DNA from: a virus
Direction: 5' to 3' (one strand)
IMG/VR virus record: IMGVR_UViG_3300048592_000564
Coordinates: 1-64,000 of that record
Length of the DNA stretch: 64,000 nt
Shown: positions 56,451 through 63,503 of the stretch, piece after piece
Numbering within the stretch: position 1 is the first letter of the stretch
Layout of the letters: the number at the start of each line of letters is the position of its first letter
Made by a program: the position numbers and the translations under genes
The notes under the pieces: model-generated
What the model was told of the DNA's origin: nothing
What the model saw: the letters and a program-made list of their open reading frames with translations, nothing else
Database searches by the model: none

Positions 56451-56478
56451 ATTGTAGCCCTGTAGGTGGACAACGCAA
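56451..56478 (-). promoter_or_regulatory. Internal promoter of the early minus operon
   Basis: On the minus strand TTGCGT (56473-56478), 16 bases, TACAAT (56451-56456), GC before the -10 box. The expected start (about 56444) lies inside the first arm of the terminator hairpin, so its own RNA lacks part of that arm. Confidence 0.6.
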
Positions 56479-56480
56479 TA

Positions 56481-56708
56481 TCAAACAGAAACTTTTTCCG
56501 CAATTGGTTTGCGCGGCTTGCGATGCTCGCGACGATAGCGCTCGACCTCTGTCCTGGAGAACAGGTTGTAATTACCGAGCCGGTCGGAGGCGGCCAGCTG
56601 CCCGCGTTCCACGGCCTTTTTGATTGCCCAAGGGGTGCAACCAAGCTCCCTCGCCGCCCCCACGGCGGTAAAATACTCCACGTTGTCGATCGTTAGGCTG
56701 GTCGTCAT
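56481..56708 (-). CDS. Excisionase/MerR-like helix-turn-helix protein
   Basis: A 75-residue protein: EYFTAVGAARELGCTPWAIK, AVERGQLAASDRLGNYNLFS, RTEVERYRREH, the winged-HTH pattern of excisionases and small MerR-like regulators. No Shine-Dalgarno; the promoter at 56715-56743 predicts an mRNA starting at or next to the ATG. It is divergent from the plus early operon, a place typical of a lysogeny or early switch regulator. Confidence 0.7.
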   Translation of the reverse strand: MTTSLTIDNVEYFTAVGAARELGCTPWAIKKAVERGQLAASDRLGNYNLFSRTEVERYRREHRKPRKPIAEKVSV

Positions 56709-56714
56709 GCCAAC

Positions 56715-56743
56715 ATTGTAGCACCGACGACCCCACAGGACAA
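56715..56743 (-). promoter_or_regulatory. Promoter of the HTH gene (leaderless)
   Basis: On the minus strand TTGTCC (56738-56743), 17 bases, TACAAT (56715-56720), GC before the -10 box. The ATG begins at 56708, about where transcription should start. Confidence 0.7.
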
Positions 56744-56831
56744 CACGCGAACCGCCGCGCGGATCACCAGGCCACTACGAAGCCGACGCATCAAAAACAA
56801 CCACACCAAAAAATAATTTTCGCTTTTGGGA
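56744..56831. other. AT-rich intergenic stretch between divergent early promoters
   Basis: This 88-base gap contains an A/T tract (around 56792-56827) that is unusual against the high-GC background, with no gene. It lies between the two outward promoters and is a candidate operator or origin-like element; no repeats were seen in it. Confidence 0.35.
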
Positions 56832-56860
56832 TTGGCGTTGTCCGGTCACGCGGCTACAAT
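56832..56860 (+). promoter_or_regulatory. Promoter of the plus-strand early operon
   Basis: TTGGCG (56832-56837), 17 bases, TACAAT (56855-56860), GC before the -10 box. It leads into a leader of about 190 bases before the gene at 57060. Confidence 0.7.
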
Positions 56861-56941
56861 CCCGTCAGCGCCGCCAATTGCGGCCAGGAATCCGAAGGAC
56901 CGGCAGGATGCCGGATCGCACGAGGCAGTCACCATTAACGA

Positions 56942-57048
56942 GCACCCCCGGTCCCGCAGGGGAGCCGGACAGGGCCAAGCGGCCGTGCGCACTGCGGCTG
57001 ACGGAGAGACGGGGATCGCGAGCAGGAAGCCGGCGGGCCCGGGGGTGC
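56942..57048 (+). other. Structured leader RNA candidate
   Basis: GCACCCCCGGTCCCGC (56942-56957) pairs with GCGGGCCCGGGGGTGC (57033-57048), one mismatch, and the 3' arm ends two bases before the GGAGG site of the 57060 gene. GCCGG/CCGGC can pair inside. A frame from ATG 56908 to 57063 (51 codons, Arg-rich, AAGGA upstream, ATGA overlap) also crosses it, so a small gene is an alternative. Confidence 0.4.
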
Positions 57049-57059
57049 GGGAGGAAGCG

Positions 57060-57278
57060 ATGAGCGCCATCGAGGAACTGCAGCAAGCGGAACAAGAGGT
57101 CGCGGCTTGCCACCTTCACGGGCTCCGCGAGTACCTGGACATGGCCGACCTCCTGGAGCAGCAGGCCGACCGCGGAGGTGTTCAGGGGGTCTCGCCCCCG
57201 GGCCTACGTGCCGCCGCCGCGCGGGTCCGCGCCCAGGGCCAGCGCTACCTGGAGGCCCACCGATGTCCAGCGGCCTGA
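57060..57278 (+). CDS. Small helical protein, first gene of the plus early operon
   Basis: A 72-residue protein (MSAIEELQQAEQEVAACHLH; YLDMADLLEQQADRGG). Helical, no family. Start chosen for GGGAGG directly upstream; a longer in-frame reading lacks a good start. Confidence 0.55.
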   Translation: MSAIEELQQAEQEVAACHLHGLREYLDMADLLEQQADRGGVQGVSPPGLRAAAARVRAQGQRYLEAHRCPAA

Positions 57279-57421
57279 TCGCGATTCTTTCTGTCGTGTT
57301 CGCGGCCGTGCTGGTGATCGGCACCGGTGCGGTGGCGATCTCGATCGAGTACCTCAAGATGCAAAGGATTCACCGTGAATATCGCAGCCGAAACCGCCGC
57401 AATTCGCGCCCAGTGGTCTAA
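57263..57421 (+). CDS. Small membrane protein
   Basis: A 52-residue protein: MSSGLIAILSVVFAAVLVIG then GAVAISIEYL (one long membrane helix), basic tail. Overlaps both neighbours. Function unknown. Confidence 0.5.
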   Translation: MSSGLIAILSVVFAAVLVIGTGAVAISIEYLKMQRIHREYRSRNRRNSRPVV

Positions 57422-57575
57422 CGCGACCCGCCGTCGCCGAGCCGGAACCTCGATTCTGCGATGGCAGGTCCCTACGATCTCGACGGGCACGTTGCTCGAC
57501 GCCGCCAGGGAGCGGATCGAGGACGAGCAGCAAGAGTTTCAGATGCCCGAGGCCCAGCATGCGACACGCAGATGA
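57375..57575 (+). CDS. Small protein of unknown function
   Basis: A 66-residue protein, GTG start with AAAGGA upstream (VNIAAETAAIRAQWSNATRR). Overlaps the previous gene by 47 bases in another frame and is ATGA-coupled to the next. No family. Confidence 0.45.
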   Translation: MNIAAETAAIRAQWSNATRRRRAGTSILRWQVPTISTGTLLDAARERIEDEQQEFQMPEAQHATRR

Positions 57576-58414
57576 AAGACCGCACGCAACGTGTGGATGC
57601 GGTGACGGCACCTGCAGGTTTTGCGAAGAAGATCGGATACAAGATGCGACACTACCACGGGACCCCGATGGGCAGCAAGAGGAACGAAGTCGCGCGATTT
57701 GCAATCGGGCGCCACTTCCTAATCCCGTTCGGCCGCCACGAGGACCTGCCGGTCGTCGCTGAGGCGTCCAGGGGCTTCGTGTTCGACAACGGGGCCTTCA
57801 CGGCATGGCGGACCGGCAAGCCAATCACGGACTGGTCTGACTACTATGCGTGGTGCAAGGAATGGTGCAAGCACCCAGCCTTTGACTGGGCCCTGATCCC
57901 CGATGTGATTGACGGAACCGAGCAAGACAACGACGACCTGATTGCCGAGTGGGACAGGAAAATGTGGCATCCCGTGCGAGTCCAGGGGGTGCCGGTCTGG
58001 CATTTTCACGAGTCCCTGCCACGACTTCATCGACTGACGCGAGGCCGATGGCCTATCGTGGCCTTGGGATCATCCGGCGAGTGGCCGACACCTGGGACCG
58101 ATAAATGGTGGTCGCGAGCCCGAGACGCCATGCAGGCCGCGTGCGACCCCGACGGCCGGCCCCATTGCAAGCTCCACGGCCTCCGAATGCTCGACCCTGA
58201 TATTTTCACGCGACTGCCGCTCGCGAGCGCCGACAGCACGAACTGCGCCCAGAACGGGAACCTGCTGCCGCGATTTGGGGGCTACAAGCCACCGACGATT
58301 AGCCAGCGGTGGGAAGTGATCGCACAGCGGATTGAGGTCCACAACTCGGCCGCGCGATGGATGCCTCAGACGGATCGGCAATTTCGATTGACGTGCAACG
58401 AGGAGTTCCGATGA
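57572..58414 (+). CDS. TGT/DpdA-like protein (7-deazaguanine transglycosylase fold candidate)
   Basis: A 280-residue protein. FVFDNGAFTAWRTGKPITDW, WALIPDVIDGTEQDNDDLIA, VPVWHFHESLPRLHRL, PIVALGSSGEW, KLHGLRMLDPDIFTRLPLAS and ADSTNCAQN follow the order seen in phage DpdA-type proteins of the tRNA-guanine transglycosylase superfamily (PDV, HGL and SxDST motifs). DpdA enzymes swap guanine for 7-deazaguanine in DNA. No queuosine-precursor genes are in the window, so precursor would come from the host. Start could also be the ATG at 57644. Confidence 0.6.
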   Translation: MKDRTQRVDAVTAPAGFAKKIGYKMRHYHGTPMGSKRNEVARFAIGRHFLIPFGRHEDLPVVAEASRGFVFDNGAFTAWRTGKPITDWSDYYAWCKEWCKHPAFDWALIPDVIDGTEQDNDDLIAEWDRKMWHPVRVQGVPVWHFHESLPRLHRLTRGRWPIVALGSSGEWPTPGTDKWWSRARDAMQAACDPDGRPHCKLHGLRMLDPDIFTRLPLASADSTNCAQNGNLLPRFGGYKPPTISQRWEVIAQRIEVHNSAARWMPQTDRQFRLTCNEEFR

Positions 58415-58806
58415 AGCCCCGTCAGCCAATTCGCCGCCAGAATCCAAAGCGAGCCCCAGCACGCCGCCGCGCCAACCGGATCGCGGCCATGATCCTGGAG
58501 GAACGCGGCCCGCGGTGCCAGGCGTGCCGCGAGATCCGACGGCTTGAGGCTCACGAGATCGCCCGAGGGTGCGACCGCGCGGGCGCCAGGGGTGCAAGAT
58601 TCGCCACCTTGGCGCTATGCGGCGAATGCCACCGCGCGATGGATCACGCGAGCGAATGGCCCCGGGAACGGCAGCTGGCCCTTCTGCTGGCCCGCTGCCC
58701 ACATGACTACGACCTCGAGGCTTTCAATCGAATCGCGTTGAAAATCTACCACCAGAGCGACGTAGACGTTTTCCTTTCTCAATTCCAGGAGCAACCCAAT
58801 GTCTAA
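58411..58806 (+). CDS. HNH-like zinc protein
   Basis: A 131-residue protein: basic N-terminus (RRQNPKRAPARRRANRI), RCQACREIRRLEAHEIARG and LALCGECHRAMDH (C-x2-C, H, C-x2-CH of an HNH/treble-clef fold), then a helical tail. ATGA-coupled to the DpdA-like gene. Confidence 0.65.
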   Translation: MKPRQPIRRQNPKRAPARRRANRIAAMILEERGPRCQACREIRRLEAHEIARGCDRAGARGARFATLALCGECHRAMDHASEWPRERQLALLLARCPHDYDLEAFNRIALKIYHQSDVDVFLSQFQEQPNV

Positions 58807-59419
58807 TTTCTCCACCGCAGGACCGCTGGTCGACGAAGCCCAGGAGGTCGTCCAAGAGGTCATGGCAAAGCACCACCAGGGCCTCGCGGATTGCGGAACC
58901 ACGGTCGCGATCTTGATGTACTACCCGGAAGAGGACAGCGAGAAACCCGCCTTGACGGACCGGGGGCGCAAGATTCGGGCCAAGATCGACAACACGCCGC
59001 TCAAGTACCGCAAGCTGGGCGTGCCAGACCTGCAAATCTCGATTGACGCCGACTGGTGGGGAATGGCGACCCGGCCCCAGCAAGAGGCGCTGATCCACCA
59101 TGAATTATGCCACCGCGCCCCCAAGGTGGACGACAAAGGCGCGGTGAAGCGTGACGATGCCGACCGGCCCATGTTCGAGCGAATCCTGCACGACTTCGAC
59201 ATCGGGGTCTTCACCCGCGTGGTCCAGGACTACGGGGAAGCCTCGAGTGAAATCGAGATCATGCGGGAGTTTGACGAACACCGCCGCCAGCAGTGGCTGT
59301 TTTCCGAACTCGAACCCGAGGACGAAGACGAGCCCGAGGACGACGACGTCGCGACGCTCGCGATGGACCGGAAGCAGGCCGCCCAGATCAGCCGCAGGAT
59401 GGCAGGAGCAAGCCGATGA
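58799..59419 (+). CDS. Putative phage metallopeptidase
   Basis: A 206-residue protein with ALIHHELCHRAPKV, an HExxH zinc site (H101, E102, H105), preceded by DLQISIDADWWGMATRPQQE as in the phage metallopeptidase family (PF18894-like). The C-terminus is very acidic (EPEDEDEPEDDD) then basic. Substrate unknown. Confidence 0.75.
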   Translation: MSNFSTAGPLVDEAQEVVQEVMAKHHQGLADCGTTVAILMYYPEEDSEKPALTDRGRKIRAKIDNTPLKYRKLGVPDLQISIDADWWGMATRPQQEALIHHELCHRAPKVDDKGAVKRDDADRPMFERILHDFDIGVFTRVVQDYGEASSEIEIMREFDEHRRQQWLFSELEPEDEDEPEDDDVATLAMDRKQAAQISRRMAGASR

Positions 59420-60015
59420 AGACCATCGAATACGAACCGCTGGCCGGCAGCCATATCGATTACGCGATCCAGCACGCGGTCGGGTTTGCGAAACACCACC
59501 ACGCCCGCGTGCGAATGCGATTCAACGACGTCACGCTGGTCGCAACCCCCAAGACGTCCCGTGATTCCTTGCGGTGGACGTTCGACAAAACCCAGGGGGA
59601 ATCGGCCCAGCACTGGCGAACCACGCCCCGGGGTCTCGCGTCCGCGCGAAGGCGCAAACGAGAGCTTGCCGCCAACCAGCGGATCGTCGACGACCTGATC
59701 GGCGAGTTGCCGGCCTCGCTCGCGAGCGGCCTGGATGACACGGTCGCGTGGCTATCGAGATTCGCGCGGGTCGCGGACGACTGCGGACTCCGCTACTCCA
59801 AGCCCGAGATCGCGCAGGCCCTCCGGGCCGCGGGCTACACGAACAACCAGCACGTCGGCCGACCCCAAGAGGACTTCGACAGCAGTCTTGTGACCGGCCA
59901 ATGGATCGTCGGGCAGGCGATCAACTGCCTGGAACACGGCATGCCCCCGCATCCGATCACGCGGAAGTTTGCGGCCAAGTACCAGGAGCGAAAGCGATTG
60001 GAGAGCAAGCAATGA
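59416..60015 (+). CDS. Phage protein of unknown function
   Basis: A 199-residue protein. YAIQHAVGFAKHHHARVRM, a basic middle (SARRRKRELAANQRI), and a helical C-terminal half (EIAQALRAAGYTNNQHVGRP). No family. ATGA overlaps both sides. Confidence 0.5.
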   Translation: MKTIEYEPLAGSHIDYAIQHAVGFAKHHHARVRMRFNDVTLVATPKTSRDSLRWTFDKTQGESAQHWRTTPRGLASARRRKRELAANQRIVDDLIGELPASLASGLDDTVAWLSRFARVADDCGLRYSKPEIAQALRAAGYTNNQHVGRPQEDFDSSLVTGQWIVGQAINCLEHGMPPHPITRKFAAKYQERKRLESKQ

Positions 60016-60590
60016 CCTGCACAAAATCCGAATTTGACCAACGGACCACCGAGCACCAGCTCGAGATCCTGCGCGACGATGGACTTTACCGCCACCTCCG
60101 ATGCCGCAAGCCCTACACGGGAATCGATGGCTTCGACCTCGTGACGTGGCCGGGATTTCTGTGCTATTGCGGCGACATGGGCGAGTACGTGTTTCAGCGC
60201 AGCGACGACATGCTGGGATTCTTCCGGCGTGGCCTCGACCTGGAGCCGCCACTTGAATACTGGGCCGAAAAATGCGTGGCCCAAGACCGCGACGGCATCA
60301 AGGAATACTGCTCCGACCGAGCCCGGCAGGTCATCACCGAATGGCTCGACGACCGCGATGCCACACCGGCGCTCCGCGAGGAAGTCGAAGACGAGATCCT
60401 GTGCCTGCTGGACGACGGCGAGGACGTGGTGCGCGGCGCCGTGGAGGCGTTCCAGCACCAGGGCTGGCGGTTCGACGACTTCTACGAGGCAGACCTGACG
60501 GTCTACACCTACCGGTTTCGATTCTGCTGCTACGCGCTCGCGTGGGCGGTGCAGCGGTACGACGAATACCGTGCGGGAGATCTGCGATGA
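60012..60590 (+). CDS. Conserved phage protein (GDMGEYVFQR-type)
   Basis: A 192-residue acidic protein. HLRCRKPYTGIDGFDLVTWP, LCYCGDMGEYVFQRSDDMLG and FFRRG form a pattern seen in phage proteins of unknown function. Helical C-terminal half ending in an aromatic segment. Confidence 0.6.
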   Translation: MTCTKSEFDQRTTEHQLEILRDDGLYRHLRCRKPYTGIDGFDLVTWPGFLCYCGDMGEYVFQRSDDMLGFFRRGLDLEPPLEYWAEKCVAQDRDGIKEYCSDRARQVITEWLDDRDATPALREEVEDEILCLLDDGEDVVRGAVEAFQHQGWRFDDFYEADLTVYTYRFRFCCYALAWAVQRYDEYRAGDLR

Positions 60591-61267
60591 CACGCGAAAT
60601 CCCACTGCTATGCACCGACGAGGTCGTGCGGGCCTACCTGGCGGGCCGCAAGACCCAAACCCGCCGACCGATCAAGTGGGCCACGAACCCATGCGGTGAA
60701 CCAGCCGACCATCTGTGCCAGATCGGCACCACGGGCCGCTGGATCGCGTGGTGGGGACCGGCCGACCAGGAGGCGTGCCAGCAGCTGACTGACCGGGTCT
60801 ACCGACCAGAGGTCGGGCTACCAGGATTGTGCCAGCCCGGCGACCGCGTCTGGATCCGGGAGACATGGTGGCAGCGCCCCAGCGACGGCGTGATCATATA
60901 CGCGGCCGATGGGGCGATGGGGTTCGACGAAACCTCGATGGCACACAGGATGGGCATCGGGAACATCGCCAACGAGAAAGTTCCCGATGCCGAACTGCGG
61001 CGATGCGAATTCGTAAAGCGGCCGTCCATCCACATGCCCCGCTGGGCCGCCCGGATCGTGCTCCCCGTGGTGAGCGTCCGGGCCGAGCGGGTACGGGACA
61101 TCACCCCCGAGGACTGCCGGGCCGAGGGCAGTCACTACCCCGTCGACCAAGACGACGAGGGCGGGTTTTTCAACTTATGGAATTCCCTCTACGGCGACCG
61201 GCACCCCGTCGAGACCACGTGGTGCTGGGTGATCGAGACCAAACCCTTCAAAGGAGCAAGCCAGTGA
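60587..61267 (+). CDS. ASCH-domain-like phage protein
   Basis: A 226-residue protein: VRAYLAGRKTQTRRPIKW, LCQPGDRVWIRETWWQRP, KRPSIHMPRWAARIVLPVV, VRDITPEDCRAEG and TTWCWVIETKPF. This set matches the ASCH-type phage protein family (RNA- or nucleic-acid-binding beta barrel, role unknown). ATGA-coupled on both sides. Confidence 0.75.
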   Translation: MTREIPLLCTDEVVRAYLAGRKTQTRRPIKWATNPCGEPADHLCQIGTTGRWIAWWGPADQEACQQLTDRVYRPEVGLPGLCQPGDRVWIRETWWQRPSDGVIIYAADGAMGFDETSMAHRMGIGNIANEKVPDAELRRCEFVKRPSIHMPRWAARIVLPVVSVRAERVRDITPEDCRAEGSHYPVDQDDEGGFFNLWNSLYGDRHPVETTWCWVIETKPFKGASQ

Positions 61268-61599
61268 AGATCGAGAAACCGGGATTTTACCGAACACGAA
61301 ACAATCAGCGGGTCGAGGTCGTGGCCGTCCGGGGAGGCTTCGCGGTCGGATTTTGCCAACTATGCGCCCGCACGTGGCTCGACGATGGACGACACTGGAA
61401 CTACGCCAGTGGCGCCGAGGGAAGCAACCGGAACCTCGACATCCTGGCGGAGTGGCGGGACCCCATCCAGCAGACCGTCACGTTCGCGCTCGTCGAGCGA
61501 CAGTGCTTTCCCGAGGTCGTGTTGGAAAGAAACATCGGAGTATCCAAGGTCCTGGCAACCAGGACCATCACCATCACCGAAGGGGAGGGCATGCAGTGA
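61264..61599 (+). CDS. Small protein, tandem paralogue A
   Basis: A 111-residue protein with GTG start: VKIEKPGFYRTRNNQRVEVV, GGFAVGFCQLC, ILAEWRDP, VLATRTITITEGEGM. It is about as long as, and clearly related to, the next gene. Beta-rich, likely a small barrel. Function unknown. Confidence 0.6.
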   Translation: MKIEKPGFYRTRNNQRVEVVAVRGGFAVGFCQLCARTWLDDGRHWNYASGAEGSNRNLDILAEWRDPIQQTVTFALVERQCFPEVVLERNIGVSKVLATRTITITEGEGMQ

Positions 61600-61955
61600 A
61601 GATCGAAAAACCAGGATTCTACCGAACAGCCGGCGGGCACAAGGCCCAGGTGATCGATATCCAGGGTAATTTTGCCGTCGGGTGGGTGCCAAGGAGGGGG
61701 CTTTTGAACCCGCACCACTGGCGAACAAATGGCAGCGTTTGGAATGGTGACTGCGACACTGACATCGTGTCCGAGTGGCGAGACCCGGTGTCCCATTCGA
61801 TCACACTGGAGCTTTGCCTCAATACCGCCGACCAGCCCTTCATCCGCACAGCAGGAAACTACGGCCAAGACCTCAAGGTCCTGGCCCGCAAGACCATCAC
61901 GATCACCGAAGGTGAGGGGATGTCCACCGCTGGAGAAAAATCACCGGATTTGTAG
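61596..61955 (+). CDS. Small protein, tandem paralogue B
   Basis: A 119-residue protein with GTG start: VKIEKPGFYRTAGGHKAQVI, GNFAVGWVPRRG, IVSEWRDP, VLARKTITITEGEGM. Start and end match the preceding gene almost exactly and the middle has diverged, so this is a tandem duplication. Last gene before the attenuator-like hairpin. Confidence 0.6.
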   Translation: MKIEKPGFYRTAGGHKAQVIDIQGNFAVGWVPRRGLLNPHHWRTNGSVWNGDCDTDIVSEWRDPVSHSITLELCLNTADQPFIRTAGNYGQDLKVLARKTITITEGEGMSTAGEKSPDL

Positions 61956-61983
61956 TTGAAACCCGCCGCGAACCTGCGAATAT
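61956..61983 (+). promoter_or_regulatory. Weak promoter before the 62162 HNH gene
   Basis: TTGAAA (61956-61961), 16 bases, GAATAT (61978-61983). It overlaps the stop of the previous gene region and lies upstream of a large hairpin. The 206-base gap 61956-62161 holds only these elements. Confidence 0.35.
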
Positions 61984-62062
61984 CCCGAACGCCTGGAACG
62001 GCCTTGCCAGCCCCCAGGTCCACGCCCGAGACTGAGATCCCATGTCGAACCACGCCGAACAC

Positions 62063-62143
62063 GACCCACGACCCCCAAGGACCCGCTTGTCGGGACGGCC
62101 TCTCAGTCGGCCGGGCAAACCCTTGGGGGTCGTGGGTCTTTTT
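62063..62143 (+). terminator. Branched terminator/attenuator before the HNH gene
   Basis: GACCCACGACCCCCAAGG (62063-62080) pairs over 18 bases with CCTTGGGGGTCGTGGGTC (62121-62138), then TTTTT (62139-62143). The loop holds two further hairpins (CCCG/CGGG and CGGCC/GGCCG). The AAGGAG site of the HNH gene starts only seven bases later. Confidence 0.75.
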
Positions 62144-62161
62144 CTGCGCAAGGAGTGACGC

Positions 62162-62557
62162 ATGTCTTACGCTGATTACGGCGACAAGCTGAGAGACCCA
62201 AGATGGCAGAAATTTCGACTTGAAGTATTCACGCGAGACAATTTTACCTGCCAAAAGTGCCAATCAACAGCCAAGACGCTGCACGCTCACCACAAATATT
62301 ACCAGTACGGCCTGGAGCCCTGGGAATACGACATCGCCACCGTCGTGACGGTCTGTGAGGATTGCCACTATTCCGCAAACGATTTGCGGCATGACCTTCA
62401 AATGCAGGTCGCAAAACTGAACCTCAAGGCCCAACTTGCCCTGTTGGTGGCAGTCGCTGACCTTTGCGACCACGCACCCAGCGACTTGGCGGTGTCCTTC
62501 ATTGAACAAATGGCCACGGAAGCACGAAAGGCCGGAAATGAAGCGCGGAACCATTGA
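62162..62557 (+). CDS. HNH endonuclease
   Basis: A 131-residue protein: LRDPRWQKFRLEVFTRDNFT, CQKCQSTAKTLHAHHKYY (C-x2-C, HH), VTVCEDCHYSAND (C-x2-CH), a classic HNH zinc fold. Helical C-terminus. It begins right after the branched terminator, so its expression depends on read-through. Genes like this act as nickases in packaging or as mobile elements. Confidence 0.85.
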   Translation: MSYADYGDKLRDPRWQKFRLEVFTRDNFTCQKCQSTAKTLHAHHKYYQYGLEPWEYDIATVVTVCEDCHYSANDLRHDLQMQVAKLNLKAQLALLVAVADLCDHAPSDLAVSFIEQMATEARKAGNEARNH

Positions 62558-63503
62558 ACACCCGAAGATGAAACGGCTCGCTCGCAAGCTCCGATGCCAC
62601 CACCTGATGGCCGTTGGGATCATGGAGGCGATCTGGCACTGGACCGCCAAGTATGCGCCGGCAGGCGATATCGGGAAGCACTCCGACGACGATATCGCGG
62701 ACGGGATCGGGTACGACGACGATCCCGCGACGCTGATCGACGCCCTGGCGTACAGCGGGTGGCTTGACCGAGATCAGCGATACCGACTGGTCGTTCATGA
62801 CTGGGATCAACACGCCGACGACGCGGTCAAAAAGGCCGCAGATCGGAACAAGATTCAACTCATCTCCGACGTGGTCCCTCCGCTGTCGCGACTTGTCGCG
62901 AATTGTCGCGACACAGTTTCCCAGTCGGCCGGACAAAAAAAAACGTGGCCTTCGGAGCAAGAAAACACCACCTTTGAGGATAGCGGCGAAGAGTGGCCGC
63001 AGGAGGCCGATCACGGGGCCGAAACCGCCCTCGATGCCCCGTTTTCTCAGGAAAAACCGCATGTCGAGACAAGTCCAGACACCGTCGAGACAAGTCCCGA
63101 CAAAAACTGCCTGCCAGAGCCTAGCCTAGCCAAGCCAGAGCCTTCTTTTTGCGGAGAGACGAAAGCCGTCGAGACAAGTCCAGAGGACGCAGGAACCGAG
63201 TTCACGTTCACAGTCACTGGAACACCGGACACCCCGAACTGGACGATGCCCAGGTCGCTGTACGACACGCTTGCGAAATGCTACCCGGCGATCGAACTGG
63301 AGGACGAACTGCGCAAAGCGGTTGCGTGGTGCGTGACCAACAGCAAAGAACGCAAGACCGCGCGAGGGATGCCAAGGTTTTTGAACGCGTGGCTGGCCCG
63401 CGCCCAAAACCGCCGACGCGATCCGATTCAGCCTGTAACTCGCCACGTGCCGCCAGCGGCCCGCGTGGCCACCAAGGAAGACGCAAGGAACTGGACCCCA
63501 TGA
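62538..63503 (+). CDS. Replisome-organiser-like phage replication protein
   Basis: A 321-residue protein starting MKRGTIEHPKMKRLARKLRC, then VGIMEAIWHWTAKYAPAGDI, GYDDDPATLIDALAYSGWL, YRLVVHDWDQHADDAVKKA, the N-terminal winged-helix-like pattern of phage replisome organisers. A disordered middle repeats VETSPD three times. The C-terminal part (LYDTLAKCYPAIELEDELRK; GMPRFLNAWLARAQNRR) looks DnaD/DnaT-like. Followed by a primase gene, which fits. Confidence 0.65.
   Translation: MKRGTIEHPKMKRLARKLRCHHLMAVGIMEAIWHWTAKYAPAGDIGKHSDDDIADGIGYDDDPATLIDALAYSGWLDRDQRYRLVVHDWDQHADDAVKKAADRNKIQLISDVVPPLSRLVANCRDTVSQSAGQKKTWPSEQENTTFEDSGEEWPQEADHGAETALDAPFSQEKPHVETSPDTVETSPDKNCLPEPSLAKPEPSFCGETKAVETSPEDAGTEFTFTVTGTPDTPNWTMPRSLYDTLAKCYPAIELEDELRKAVAWCVTNSKERKTARGMPRFLNAWLARAQNRRRDPIQPVTRHVPPAARVATKEDARNWTP

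Noticed and set aside
62538-63503. Three VETSPD copies considered as a repeat array
   Set aside because: Only three short copies in a disordered linker of one protein; too few to be a distinct element.
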